DNA of 64,000 bases from Agromyces salentinus (GTDB taxonomy: Bacteria > Actinomycetota > Actinomycetes > Actinomycetales > Microbacteriaceae), in contig NZ_WBIR01000013.1 of the NCBI RefSeq assembly GCF_009749395.1, positions 1 through 64,000 on the forward strand, written 5' to 3'. The notes below the pieces were generated by a model. The model searched no databases. It saw nothing but the letters and a program-made list of their open reading frames with translations, and was not told the DNA's origin. Made by a program: the position numbers and the translations under genes. The number at the start of each line of letters is the position of its first letter. The first letter of the stretch is position 1. This document shows positions 8,386 through 16,860 of this stretch, in pieces.

Positions 8386-9090
8386 ATGTGCGGACGCTTC
8401 GCGAATGACGCCAAGGTCGACGAGCTGATCCAGGAATTCGTGGCCGAGGGCGGCGACTTCCGCGACTGGCGGCCCCAGTACTCGATCGCGCCGACCGAGG
8501 TGATCCCCATCGTCCGCGAGCGCGCCAACCGCGAGACCGGCGAGGTCACGCGCATGCTCGACGCCGCCGCGTGGAACTTCCACCCCTCCTTCATGAAGGA
8601 GTCGAAGCGCCCGCAGTTCAACACCCGCATCGAGACGGTGGCCACCAACGGGCTCTGGAAGGGCGCCTTCGCCTCGTCGCGGTGCCTCGTTCCCATGCGG
8701 GGCTACTACGAGTGGACGGGCGAGCCCGGCAAGAAGCGGGCCTGGTTCCTGCACGGCGACCGCCCGCTGCTGGCCGCCGCCGGCATCTACACGGCGCGCA
8801 AGGTCGACGACGAGTGGCAGGTCTCGACGTCGATCATCACCCGTGAGGCGGCGGATGCCTCGGGCGAGGTGCACGACCGCATGCCGGTCTTCCTCGAGGC
8901 CGACTTCTGGGACGAGTACCTCGACCCGGCCAAGCTCGACGAGGCCGGCAAGCAGCATATGGTCGAGCAGCTCGCGCGCGAGTCCGACAAGGTGTCCTCG
9001 ACGATCTCGGTCTACGAGGTCGACCGCCGGGTCAACAACTCCCGCGCGATCGACCCGGCCGACGAGACCCTGCTCGACCCGATCGACTAG
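8386..9090 (+). CDS. SRAP domain protein (YedK/HMCES family abasic-site shield)
   Basis: 234 residues. The protein begins MCGRF, so Cys2 becomes the new N-terminus and forms the thiazolidine cross-link with abasic sites in single-stranded DNA. The Glu in GYYEWTG and the His in EVHDRMPVFLE complete the known active site. NTRIETV and RCLVPMRG are further family blocks. It protects replication forks from abasic lesions. A CAGACT box 6 nt upstream (8374-8379) suggests a leaderless mRNA. The symbol is by homology to E. coli yedK. Confidence 0.9.
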   Translation: MCGRFANDAKVDELIQEFVAEGGDFRDWRPQYSIAPTEVIPIVRERANRETGEVTRMLDAAAWNFHPSFMKESKRPQFNTRIETVATNGLWKGAFASSRCLVPMRGYYEWTGEPGKKRAWFLHGDRPLLAAAGIYTARKVDDEWQVSTSIITREAADASGEVHDRMPVFLEADFWDEYLDPAKLDEAGKQHMVEQLARESDKVSSTISVYEVDRRVNNSRAIDPADETLLDPID

Positions 9091-9097
9091 GCGGGCC

Positions 9098-9116
9098 CGG
9101 GCGGCAGCGCCGCCCG
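9098..9116. terminator. Bidirectional hairpin between convergent genes
   Basis: CGGGCGGC-AGC-GCCGCCCG gives an 8-bp GC stem with a 3-nt loop between the SRAP stop and the DUF2804 stop. There is no T-tract, which is usual in this GC range. Confidence 0.5.
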
Positions 9117-9127
9117 CCCCGTCGGAC

Positions 9128-10129
9128 TCACCAGCGGTTGCGCACCTCTTCGGCCCAGCCCTCGAGCCCGTCGAACGCGATGCGGCGCCCGTCGACCTCG
9201 ACCCAGCCCGAGAACCGGCCGAAGCACTGGTGGCCGTGCGTGCTGATGAGCAGCAACTCGGTGTCGTTCACCCGGTCCCAGAACGGCTCGAAGGCGACAT
9301 CGAGGCTCGACCCGTGGATGCGCCACGGCCGCATGAAGTCGCTCGTGTCGTAGTCCCACGCGAGCTCCTCGCCGAGCTTGTGCAGGCGCCCGTCGACGAT
9401 GACGCCGTTCTCCGTCGACCCGGTGCCGACCGTCCACCGGCCGCCGAACTGGAGCTGCACCGAGTGCTCCCCCGCGCGTCCGGATGCCGCCGCCCAGTTC
9501 CACGTGAGGCTGTACGGCCACCGGCCGCGGCCGTGGTCGAGCGCCGCCCACGCGGCATCCGCCCGAAGCTCGACGACCTCGTCGCCGAGCCGCACGCGCC
9601 CGTGGGCGGGCCGGCCCAGGTCCTTGACCGTGTACTGGAACAGCGAGTTCGACCACGGCACCACGACCGAAAGCGACTCGTGCCCCTCGACCCGGTCGAC
9701 GGTGATGTCGAGGTCCACGCCGTCGGATGTCGCGCGCAGGCGCGTGGCATCCGGAGTCTCGTCGATATCGATCGACAGGTTCCTCGCCCGCGCCCGCGTC
9801 GAGCCCTCGCCGAGCGAGGCCGGCAGCGACGCGCCCCTGGCCAATGGCACCGTCGCCTCGCGGTTCACGATGGTGCCCGTGCGCCGGTCGTAGGCGAGGA
9901 TCGCGTGCACGGCGGCGTAGTCGAGCGATGAGACGGTGAGGGCGAAGACATGGGTGGGCGTCATGATCGCCCAGTACTCCCACCGCTTGTTCCGACCCCA
10001 GGCGACGCGTCCGCGGCCGATGCCGGCCGTGTCGTGCATCGGCGTGCGGCTCCAGCCCACCGCGTCGGGGTTCAGCCGCCCGTCTGGGCCGCACAGGGCG
10101 ACGGGTGCGGTGATCTCGCGCTCGGTCAT
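9128..10129 (-). CDS. DUF2804 domain protein
   Basis: 333 residues. The frame shows the DUF2804 pattern: an N-terminal PDGRLNPDAVGWSRTPMHD, a central beta-rich WEYWAIMTPTHVFALTVSSLDYA, and the late block LTWNWAAASG. The family resembles lipocalin/tocopherol-cyclase-like barrels. Its biochemical role is unproven. The ATG at 10129 is preferred because it begins the conserved part. An upstream in-frame ATG at 10216 adds 29 poorly conserved, Arg/Ser-rich residues. No signal peptide or membrane segment is seen. Confidence 0.75.
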   Translation of the reverse strand: MTEREITAPVALCGPDGRLNPDAVGWSRTPMHDTAGIGRGRVAWGRNKRWEYWAIMTPTHVFALTVSSLDYAAVHAILAYDRRTGTIVNREATVPLARGASLPASLGEGSTRARARNLSIDIDETPDATRLRATSDGVDLDITVDRVEGHESLSVVVPWSNSLFQYTVKDLGRPAHGRVRLGDEVVELRADAAWAALDHGRGRWPYSLTWNWAAASGRAGEHSVQLQFGGRWTVGTGSTENGVIVDGRLHKLGEELAWDYDTSDFMRPWRIHGSSLDVAFEPFWDRVNDTELLLISTHGHQCFGRFSGWVEVDGRRIAFDGLEGWAEEVRNRW

Positions 10130-10250
10130 CTTCGTCCATTCGCTCTCGGCGTGGCCCGCGGCGGACGGGCGACGGCTCCGGCGGGAATCGGGCGACACGC
10201 GCGCCGGGCTCTCCATGACGGTAGCGGCATCCGCATGCCACGATGACCCT

Positions 10251-10676
10251 ATGGATCGTTCAGCACTGGTCGACTACGTCCGCGAACGCGGCGATGCCGT
10301 CGTCAGCACCGTCGGACCCGACGGCGCACCGCAATCGGCCTACCTGAGCATCACGGCGACCGATTCGGGCGAACTCGTCTTCAACGCCCGCGGCGGGTCG
10401 CGCAAGATCGCCAATCTCAGGCGCGACCCGCGCATCGCGATCGTCGTCGGCGGCATCGACAAGACGACGGTGCAGGCGCAGGGCCGGGCCGACGTGCTCG
10501 AGCCGGGCAGCGCCGACGCGGCTCCGTACGCCGAGGCGTACGGCCGGGCGTTCCCGTGGTTCGCCGAGTCGCTCGCGAAGTCCGAGTACGAGCTCGTGCG
10601 CGTCCAGCTGGACTGGGCGCGCTTCGGCGACTACCGCAGCGGGCCGCCCGTCTCGGTCGAGGTGGAGCTCTCGTGA
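10251..10676 (+). CDS. Pyridoxamine-phosphate-oxidase-fold (PPOX) flavin protein
   Basis: 141 residues of split-barrel fold: AVVSTVGPDGAPQSAYLSI is the first strand pair, FNARGGSRKIANLRRDPRIAIVV the flavin/nucleotide segment, and VRVQLDWARFGDY the final strand. Such small proteins bind FMN, F420 or haem; the cofactor cannot be assigned here. Its stop overlaps the GTG of the ClC gene by 4 nt, so the two are co-translated, although no functional link is known. Confidence 0.75.
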   Translation: MDRSALVDYVRERGDAVVSTVGPDGAPQSAYLSITATDSGELVFNARGGSRKIANLRRDPRIAIVVGGIDKTTVQAQGRADVLEPGSADAAPYAEAYGRAFPWFAESLAKSEYELVRVQLDWARFGDYRSGPPVSVEVELS

Positions 10677-12043
10677 GCGACGGCGCCGGAGCCCCCGGCA
10701 CGCCAGGCGCCGCGGCCACCACCGGACCGGCCGACCCCGCTGCCGGCCCGAGCGTCCGCAAGCTCGCCACCCTCGCCATCCCGGCGATCGCGATCGGCAT
10801 CGGCTCGGCCCTGAGCCTGCACCTGCTGAACTGGCTGGCCGAGCAGCTCCAGGACTTCCTCTGGACCACCCTGCCCGGCACGTTCGGTGCGAGCGAGGCG
10901 ACGCCGTGGTGGATCTTCACCGTGCTGACCGTCACCGGCATGGCCGTCGGGTTGATCGTGTGGCTCGTGCCAGGGCACGCCGGCCCCGACTCGGCGACGA
11001 CCGAGCTCTCGGGCCCGTTCCCGGAGCTCAAGGCCCTGCCCTCGATCGCGCTCGTCGTGGTGCTCGGGCTCGCGGGCGGCGTCAGCCTCGGACCCGAGAA
11101 CCCCATCATCGCGATCAACGCGACCCTCTCGATCGTGCTGCTGGCCCGGTTCGCGAAGGTGCCGCAGCAGCAGATCGCCGCCCTGGCGATCGCCGGCACG
11201 ATCGGGGCGCTCTTCGGAACCCCGGTGGCCGCAGCGCTCGTGTTCACCGGCATGGTGGGCGCGATGAAGTCGGGCGGCTCGCTGTGGGACCGCCTGTTCC
11301 TGCCGCTGGCGGCTGCGGGCGCCGGCGCCGCGACCATGGACCTCATCGGGGGCCAGAAGATCGCGTTCACGCTCGAGCCGATGGGAACGCTCGAGCCGAT
11401 CTACCTGCTGACCGGTCTGGTGGTCGCGGCGGTCTCCGCACTCCTCGGCATCGCCGCGGCGTGGGTGTTCCCGTTCGTGCACCGCGCCTTCCACGCGTTG
11501 CCGAATCCGTTCATCGCCATCACGCTCGGCGGCATGGTGCTGGGCGTCCTCGGCGTGCTCGGCGGGCCGATCACCCTCTTCAAGGGACTCGACCAGGCCG
11601 GGCAGCTCCTGTCGGACCCCGACGGCTACACGCCCCTCCAGCTCGCCGCCTTCGCCGGAATCAAGGTGGTCGCGCTCCTCATCGCGGCGAGCGCGGGCTT
11701 CCGAGGCGGCCGCATCTTCCCGGTCGTGTTCGTCGGCACCGCGATCGGCCTGCTCGGCTACGCCGTGCTCCCCGAGCTGCCCATCTCGCTCGCGGTGGCG
11801 TGCGGCGCCATGGGCATCACGCTCGTGGCCACGCGTGACGGCTGGATCTCGATCTTCATCGGTGTCGCCCTCGGCGGGGACATTGCGGTGATCGCCCCGC
11901 TCTGCATCATCATCCTGCCGATCTGGCTCATGGTCACGAAGGCGCCCGAGCTCGTCATCTCGCCATCGAACGGCGAAGCGCCCGTCAGCGAGCGGTCGCG
12001 CTGGCGCCAGTGGCGGCTCCGCAACCGCAGGCCGCGCGGGTAG
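10673..12043 (+). CDS. ClC-family chloride/ion channel or antiporter
   Basis: 456 residues, about 10-12 membrane helices. GVSLGPENPIIAI is the ClC GxxGPE motif with the gating Glu present, and GFRGGRIFPVVFVG matches the GxFxP segment. The first selectivity motif GSGIP is not conserved (the matching area reads PGHAGPDS), so ion selectivity may differ from classic chloride/proton antiporters. The N-terminal 30 residues are Ala/Gly/Pro-rich and the C-terminal 30 strongly basic. It starts with GTG overlapping the PPOX stop. Confidence 0.8.
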   Translation: MSDGAGAPGTPGAAATTGPADPAAGPSVRKLATLAIPAIAIGIGSALSLHLLNWLAEQLQDFLWTTLPGTFGASEATPWWIFTVLTVTGMAVGLIVWLVPGHAGPDSATTELSGPFPELKALPSIALVVVLGLAGGVSLGPENPIIAINATLSIVLLARFAKVPQQQIAALAIAGTIGALFGTPVAAALVFTGMVGAMKSGGSLWDRLFLPLAAAGAGAATMDLIGGQKIAFTLEPMGTLEPIYLLTGLVVAAVSALLGIAAAWVFPFVHRAFHALPNPFIAITLGGMVLGVLGVLGGPITLFKGLDQAGQLLSDPDGYTPLQLAAFAGIKVVALLIAASAGFRGGRIFPVVFVGTAIGLLGYAVLPELPISLAVACGAMGITLVATRDGWISIFIGVALGGDIAVIAPLCIIILPIWLMVTKAPELVISPSNGEAPVSERSRWRQWRLRNRRPRG

Positions 12044-12109
12044 CCCGCGGCATCCGGGGATCTCACCGGCACCCGGGGACGCCGGCCGGCGAGGACCGGG
12101 CAGTCGGGG

Positions 12110-12895
12110 CTATGACCCGGGCGTGGACTCGTCGACGCTGAGACCGAGGATGCGCAGCTCCTCCTGCGACTTGTGCGCGAGCTTCCGGCCGAGCAGGGGG
12201 CGGCGGTCGGCGTGGATGTGGAGGCCGGCGGGCTCCTTCGAGAGCGGTTCCTCCCACCCGCGGTACAGGGCGAGGATGCGGAAGGTGAACCCGACGGCGA
12301 AGGCGATCAGCACGGTCGCCCAGTACGGGAGCCCGGTCATCTCGTCGAGGAGGATCCAGACCAGGCCGGTTCCGGCCGCGGTGGCCACGAACCACTCGCT
12401 GCGCACGAACTGCTTGGGCGGCACGCCGCTGACCACGTCGATCAGGAACCGGCCCGCCGTGCTCGCGATGACGGCCATCGCCAGCGCGCCGAGGATCGGG
12501 TAACCGGCCTCGGTCGCCTTCTGCGCACCGATGATCGCGTACCACGGCAGCGAGAACGAGGTCATGAACTGGAAGAGTCCCTCGCGGAAGAACTGGCCCT
12601 TCGCGTAGGCGATGAAGTAGCCGACCACGCCGGCGAGCACGCAGAGGGTGATGTACGCCGGGTTCATGAACGCCGACGGGGCGACATCGAGGATCACGTC
12701 GCGACTCACCCCGCCGCCGATGCCGCCGAGCAGCGCCATGAGGATGATGCCCACGAACGTGAAGTTTCGGAAGTGGTCGGGTCGCCGCGCGAGGATGCCG
12801 CCGTTGAGGGCATTGGTCGTCGCCGCGATGAGATCGACGAGCGTCGCCGCGCCGAGGAACGTCCACGTGCCGAACGTGAGATCGATGGGATGCAT
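12110..12895 (-). CDS. TRIC (trimeric intracellular cation) channel family membrane protein
   Basis: 261 residues with seven predicted helices in two repeats. LLGGIGGGVSRDVILD is the TRIC/UPF0126 signature of the first half; the second half repeats it around AMAVIASTAGRFLIDV. Prokaryotic TRIC channels conduct K+ and Na+. The C-terminal 35 residues (HIHADRRPLLGRKLAHKSQE) are a charged cytoplasmic tail that the family does not require. The ATG at 12895 is preceded by GAAGGG at longer spacing. Confidence 0.8.
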   Translation of the reverse strand: MHPIDLTFGTWTFLGAATLVDLIAATTNALNGGILARRPDHFRNFTFVGIILMALLGGIGGGVSRDVILDVAPSAFMNPAYITLCVLAGVVGYFIAYAKGQFFREGLFQFMTSFSLPWYAIIGAQKATEAGYPILGALAMAVIASTAGRFLIDVVSGVPPKQFVRSEWFVATAAGTGLVWILLDEMTGLPYWATVLIAFAVGFTFRILALYRGWEEPLSKEPAGLHIHADRRPLLGRKLAHKSQEELRILGLSVDESTPGS

Positions 12896-12935
12896 GGCCC
12901 GGACCCTTCAGCTGTGTCAGTCTCGGTGCGCTGCG

Positions 12936-12975
12936 GGAACGGGCCCGGCCGCATGATCGCGACCGGGCCCGTTCC
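12936..12975. terminator. Hairpin downstream of the large sulfatase
   Basis: GGAACGGGCCCGG (12936-12948) pairs perfectly with CCGGGCCCGTTCC (12963-12975), a 13-bp stem with a 14-nt loop, just past the sulfatase stop on the minus strand. No T-tract follows. Confidence 0.55.
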
Positions 12976-12984
12976 ATGCCACGC

Positions 12985-15318
12985 CTACTCGCGCGAGAGC
13001 ATCGCCGCGGCCTCGAGCTCGAGGTCGCGGTACTGCTCGCCGCTCACGTCCACGGCGACGCCCAGCAGCTTGCCGCCCGTGAACGGGAACGGGTTGCGGT
13101 ACTGGCTGCTCACCGGGTCGGCGCTGTCGAACCCGACGCAGAGGCCGTCGCCGCAGAGCGTGAACTTGCCGATCTGCGCCCGCATCGGTCCCTCGGCCAC
13201 CACGGCGTCGTCGACGTAGAGCTTCGCCGTGCCGATGGACTCCCCGTGCTCCCCCGCCGACTCCCGGATGAACTCGAACCCGAGGGTATGCGGCCCGGGC
13301 GTGAGCTCCTCCGACGTGAACGTCTGCTCGGGCGGGATGCCCAGGAAGTTGTAGACGTAGGTGAGCTTGCGGTCCTTGATGAACAGCGAATGACCGCCGA
13401 AGCGGGAACCGTGGGCGAAGATCACGCCCTCCGCATCGGCATCGATCACCACGTCGGCGATGATCTTGTACGACCGGCCCCGAACGTTGACCGCCACGCT
13501 CTCGGGAATGGCGGCCGCACCCGGGTAGTACACGTAGCGGTCGCGCAGCGGCTCGGCCTGCGGCCGTTGGATCGACGTCAACGCGACCGGACCGCGGTCG
13601 TCGAGCGGCAGCACGTCGTTCGCCTCCGCCTCCTCGAACCAGGCGTCGATGAGTTCCTTGAGCTTCTCGGGATGCTCCACCGCGAGGTTCTTGGACTCCG
13701 AGCGGTCTTCGGCGACGTGGTAGAGCTCCCACTCGTCCTGGTCGAAGTGGCCGCGGTCGCTGATCGGCGCGTGGATGGCCGCGGCCTTCCACCCGTCCTT
13801 CCAGATGCCGCGCGTGCCGAGCATCTCGTAGTACTGCTGCGTCTTCGTGGTCGGCGCCTCGGGGGCCGCCTCGAAGGTGTAGCGCATCGAGACGCCGTTC
13901 AGCGGGAGCTGCTTCACGCCGCGGTAGACGTCGGGCATCTCGAGGCCCACGGCATCGAGGACCGTCGCGACGATGTCGGTCGAGTGGTGGTACTGATGCC
14001 GGATCTCGCCCTTCGCCTCGAAGCCCTTCGGCCAGTGGATCACCATCGGGTCGCACGTGCCGCCCGAGAACTGCGCATACCGCTTGAACATCTGGAACGG
14101 CGTCGAGAACGCAGCGGCCCATCCGGTCGGGTAGTGGTTGTAGGTGTCGGGCGAACCGAGCCGGTCGAGCATCGCGAGGTTCTCGGCGAGGTCGTCGGGG
14201 TACCCGTTGAAGAACTTGTTCTCGTTGACCGACCCGTTGGGCGAGCCCTCCCCCGATGCGCCGTTGTCGGCGCAGTAGAAGATCAGGGTGTTGTCGAGCT
14301 GGCCGGTCTCCTCGAGGTAGTCGATGATGCGGCCGACCTGGGCGTCGGTGTACTCGCTGAAGCCGGCGTACACCTCCGCGAAGCGGGCGAAGAGTCGCTT
14401 CTCGTCGTCGTTGAGCTCGGCCCAGGGGCGCACGAAGTCTGCGGGGCTCGCGGCATCCTCGGGCATCGGGTTCAGCGGCGTGAGCGCCGTGCCCTCGGGC
14501 ATGATGCCCTTCTCGATCATGCGACCGAGCACCCACTCGCGGTAGGCCTCGTAGCCGTCGTCGAACGCGCCCTTGTACTTGGCGATGTACTCCTCGGGCG
14601 CGTGGTGCGGAGCGTGGTTGGCACCCGGGCAGAACCACAGGTACCAGGGCTTCGACGGGTTCGACGCCTGCTGGTTGTGCAGCATGTGCAGCGCCTGGTC
14701 GGCGAGGTCCTTGGACAGGTGGTAGCCGTCCTCGGGCGAGTAGGGCTGGTCGATGAAGTGGTTGTCCTCGACGAGGTCGGGGTACCAGTTGTTCGTCTCG
14801 CCGCCGAGGAACCCGTAGAACCGGTCGAAGCCGAGCTGCACCGGCCACATCGAGCGGCTGCCGCCCGGGGCGTTGTCCTCCTCGGGGACGTTGTGGTCCT
14901 TGCCGACCCAGAAGGTCGAGAATCCGTTGTCCTGGAGGACGTGGCTGATCGTCGCGCACTCCTCCGGCAGGCGTCCGGCGGCTCCCGGGAAGCCGTCGGT
15001 GGCCTCCATGATCGTCGCGGCCCGGTTCAGGTGATGGTTGCGTCCCGTGAGGAACGTCGACCGGGTCGGCGAGCACAGCGCGGTCGTGTGCCATTGCGTG
15101 TAGGTCAGGCCGTTCTGGGCGAGCCGGTCCATCGTCGGCATGTTGATGCGCCCTCCGTAGGGCGACCAGGCGGCCATGCCGGTGTCGTCGTAGAGCACGA
15201 TGAGAACGTTCGGAGCTCCCTCGGGCGCCCGCTTCAGCTCGTAGGGCTTCCAGTCGGGAACGGAGTCCCGAACGTCCAGACTGATCTTGCCCGCGAACTT
15301 CGCGCGTTCCTCCGTCAT
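12985..15318 (-). CDS. Large arylsulfatase, CxPxR type
   Basis: 777 residues. VLIVLYDDTGMAAW holds the calcium-binding Asp pair; CSPTRSTFLTGR contains the CxPxR motif with Cys82, the residue converted to formylglycine by a sulfatase-modifying enzyme (a candidate gene is at 28214). HAPHHAPEEY and FYCADNGASGEGSPNG supply further active-site residues. The C-terminal about 200 residues are a beta-sandwich extension seen in large bacterial arylsulfatases. No signal peptide is obvious, so it may be cytosolic. The ATG at 15318 has a clear AGAGGGG site. An alkyl or aryl sulfate ester is the expected substrate. It may form a unit with the upstream alpha/beta hydrolase (82-nt gap). Confidence 0.85.
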   Translation of the reverse strand: MTEERAKFAGKISLDVRDSVPDWKPYELKRAPEGAPNVLIVLYDDTGMAAWSPYGGRINMPTMDRLAQNGLTYTQWHTTALCSPTRSTFLTGRNHHLNRAATIMEATDGFPGAAGRLPEECATISHVLQDNGFSTFWVGKDHNVPEEDNAPGGSRSMWPVQLGFDRFYGFLGGETNNWYPDLVEDNHFIDQPYSPEDGYHLSKDLADQALHMLHNQQASNPSKPWYLWFCPGANHAPHHAPEEYIAKYKGAFDDGYEAYREWVLGRMIEKGIMPEGTALTPLNPMPEDAASPADFVRPWAELNDDEKRLFARFAEVYAGFSEYTDAQVGRIIDYLEETGQLDNTLIFYCADNGASGEGSPNGSVNENKFFNGYPDDLAENLAMLDRLGSPDTYNHYPTGWAAAFSTPFQMFKRYAQFSGGTCDPMVIHWPKGFEAKGEIRHQYHHSTDIVATVLDAVGLEMPDVYRGVKQLPLNGVSMRYTFEAAPEAPTTKTQQYYEMLGTRGIWKDGWKAAAIHAPISDRGHFDQDEWELYHVAEDRSESKNLAVEHPEKLKELIDAWFEEAEANDVLPLDDRGPVALTSIQRPQAEPLRDRYVYYPGAAAIPESVAVNVRGRSYKIIADVVIDADAEGVIFAHGSRFGGHSLFIKDRKLTYVYNFLGIPPEQTFTSEELTPGPHTLGFEFIRESAGEHGESIGTAKLYVDDAVVAEGPMRAQIGKFTLCGDGLCVGFDSADPVSSQYRNPFPFTGGKLLGVAVDVSGEQYRDLELEAAAMLSRE

Positions 15319-15400
15319 CAGCACACCCCTCTGTTCTGTGGGGGCACCCACCGCCCCCTCGCTCAACCTAGCCCCGTTGCCTCGCGAGCGGGAGGGGCAA

Positions 15401-16243
15401 TCAGCGACTGCTCAGTGAACGTTCCGTCACCCGGCGGGCGAAGGCCATTGCCCGTTCGAACAGGGCGTCGAGGTCCACGACGGTCGCGGATCCGGGGGCG
15501 ACGACGAAACGGTGACCGGCCCCGTCGATGAGGTCGAACTGCACCTCGCCGCCGGCCCGTCGCAGCTCGGCCGCGAGGAGGGCGCCCTGCGCGGGCGGCA
15601 CCGAGGTGTCGGCCGTGCCGTGGGCGATCAGGAACGGCGGCAGCGTCAGGCCGGCGGCGACGGCCGGTGCGACCTGCCGGGCGGCGGATGCCGCGACCGC
15701 GGCGTCCGTGCGCCCGGCGATCGTGCCGCCGAGCCAGCGCCCCTCGGCGCACTCGGGGTCGTCGAGGCGGCCGAGGTCGACGCCGAGGGCGGGGATGTCG
15801 GTCGGGCCGTACCAGTCGATGACGCCGCGGATGGTGGCATCCGCCCGGCCGGAGCGCGGCGAGAGGCCGACGAGGGCGGCGAGCGCCGCGCCGGCCGACT
15901 CGCCCCAGAGCACGACCCGGTCGGGATCGAGCCCGAGGCCCGGGCCCTCGGACGCCACCCAGCGCACGGCGGCGGCGACGTCCTCGACCTGGGCCGGGAA
16001 GACCGCCTCGTCGCTCAGCCGGTACTCGACGGAGGCCACGGCGAACCCGGCCTCGGCCATGCGCTCGAAAGTCCGCTCGACGTCGGGCCCGAACTCGTGG
16101 CGGGTGCCGGTGCGCCATCCGCCGCCATGGACGAAGACGATGACGGGCAGGGGCGCCGCCGGGGCGTCGGGCACGGCCGCGGGCAGGTGCAGGTCGAGCC
16201 GCAGCGGGCGGCCTCCGGCCTCGGCGAAGACGAGTTCACGCAC
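15401..16243 (-). CDS. Alpha/beta hydrolase (HSL/BD-FAE-like esterase)
   Basis: 280 residues from a GTG. FVHGGGWRTG is the oxyanion HGGG motif, LWGESAGA the nucleophile elbow, TADTSVPP carries the Asp and GAGHRF the His. This is a carboxylesterase fold of the BD-FAE/hormone-sensitive-lipase type. The frame is open further upstream to 16393, but that part includes a long hairpin and is not conserved-looking, so the GTG beginning VRELVFAEAGGRPL is chosen. The substrate is unknown. Confidence 0.75.
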   Translation of the reverse strand: MRELVFAEAGGRPLRLDLHLPAAVPDAPAAPLPVIVFVHGGGWRTGTRHEFGPDVERTFERMAEAGFAVASVEYRLSDEAVFPAQVEDVAAAVRWVASEGPGLGLDPDRVVLWGESAGAALAALVGLSPRSGRADATIRGVIDWYGPTDIPALGVDLGRLDDPECAEGRWLGGTIAGRTDAAVAASAARQVAPAVAAGLTLPPFLIAHGTADTSVPPAQGALLAAELRRAGGEVQFDLIDGAGHRFVVAPGSATVVDLDALFERAMAFARRVTERSLSSR

Positions 16244-16269
16244 GCCACGATCCTGCCACCGCCCGCCGC

Positions 16270-16316
16270 GGACGCATATGGTCGCTTCAACGCGGCCGAA
16301 GCGACCATATGCGTCC
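16270..16316. repeat. Perfect 19-bp inverted repeat (hairpin)
   Basis: GGACGCATATGGTCGCTTC (16270-16288) and its exact reverse complement (16298-16316) flank a 9-nt loop. It lies just upstream of the esterase start on the minus strand and downstream of the GH3 remnant. There is no T-tract. It could be a terminator, an operator or a small mobile-repeat relic. Confidence 0.7.
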
Positions 16317-16435
16317 GAGCTGATGCGTCGGGGCCGGCGCAGAGAACTCGAGGCACAGCAACCCGCCTGGAGACGACGTCGGCCCCGCGACATCCGAGCG
16401 GATGCCGCGGGGCCGACGCGTCGCGAACGCGAGCG

Positions 16436-16564
16436 CTACAGGCTGAGCCCGTGCCCGAACCGGAAGAGCGGGTCCTCCGTGTCGAAGGGCACGTCTTCAC
16501 GGCTCGCCTCGACGGCGGCCATGCTCGACGGCAGGTCGAAGGGCAGCTTGCCGAGCGGCGGTCG
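16436..16564 (-). pseudogene. C-terminal remnant of a GH3 beta-glucosidase
   Basis: Reading the minus strand back from a TAG at 16436-16438 gives GKLPFDLPSSMAAVE, then VPFDTEDPLFRFGHGLSL and stop. This is the characteristic end of glycoside hydrolase family 3 beta-glucosidases. Family resemblance stops around 16555, where the sequence switches to the TetR-like remnant on the other strand. About 42 codons of a gene of roughly 600-900 codons survive, with no start codon, so no product is expected. Confidence 0.75.
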
Positions 16565-16566
16565 CC

Positions 16567-16860
16567 GCCGATGAGGCGGCCCGTCTCGCCGCGGCGTGGG
16601 ACGGCCTGCAGCTCATCTCGGTCTACCTCCCGGGGAGGTTCGACCTCCCGGCGGTCCTCGAGGCGCACCTCGACCGGCTTCGCGGGCGCGCGCCGGCGGC
16701 CTCGCTGGTCCCGGCATCGGTCGGCCCCCCGCTCTTCCCCGTGGGCACGCCCGACGACGTCGGCTACGCGCCGGGGCGCGCGCGTCGGCTGCAGATCATC
16801 ACCGACGCCTCGACCCTGTTCGCGAGCCTCGCCGCCCACCTCGCGTCGCTCAGGCGCTGA
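16567..16860 (+). pseudogene. C-terminal remnant of a TetR-like regulator
   Basis: The plus-strand frame ending at the TGA 16858-16860 reads AARLAAAWDGLQLISVYLPG, then a helix resembling the end of TetR ligand domains (FDLPAVLEAHLDRL). The next 55 residues are not recognised. There is no start codon or DNA-binding domain. The frame abuts the GH3 remnant at about 16555-16567, so both 5' ends are missing. The stop overlaps the convergent hydrolase stop by 11 nt. The TetR assignment is inference from this pattern. Confidence 0.5.
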
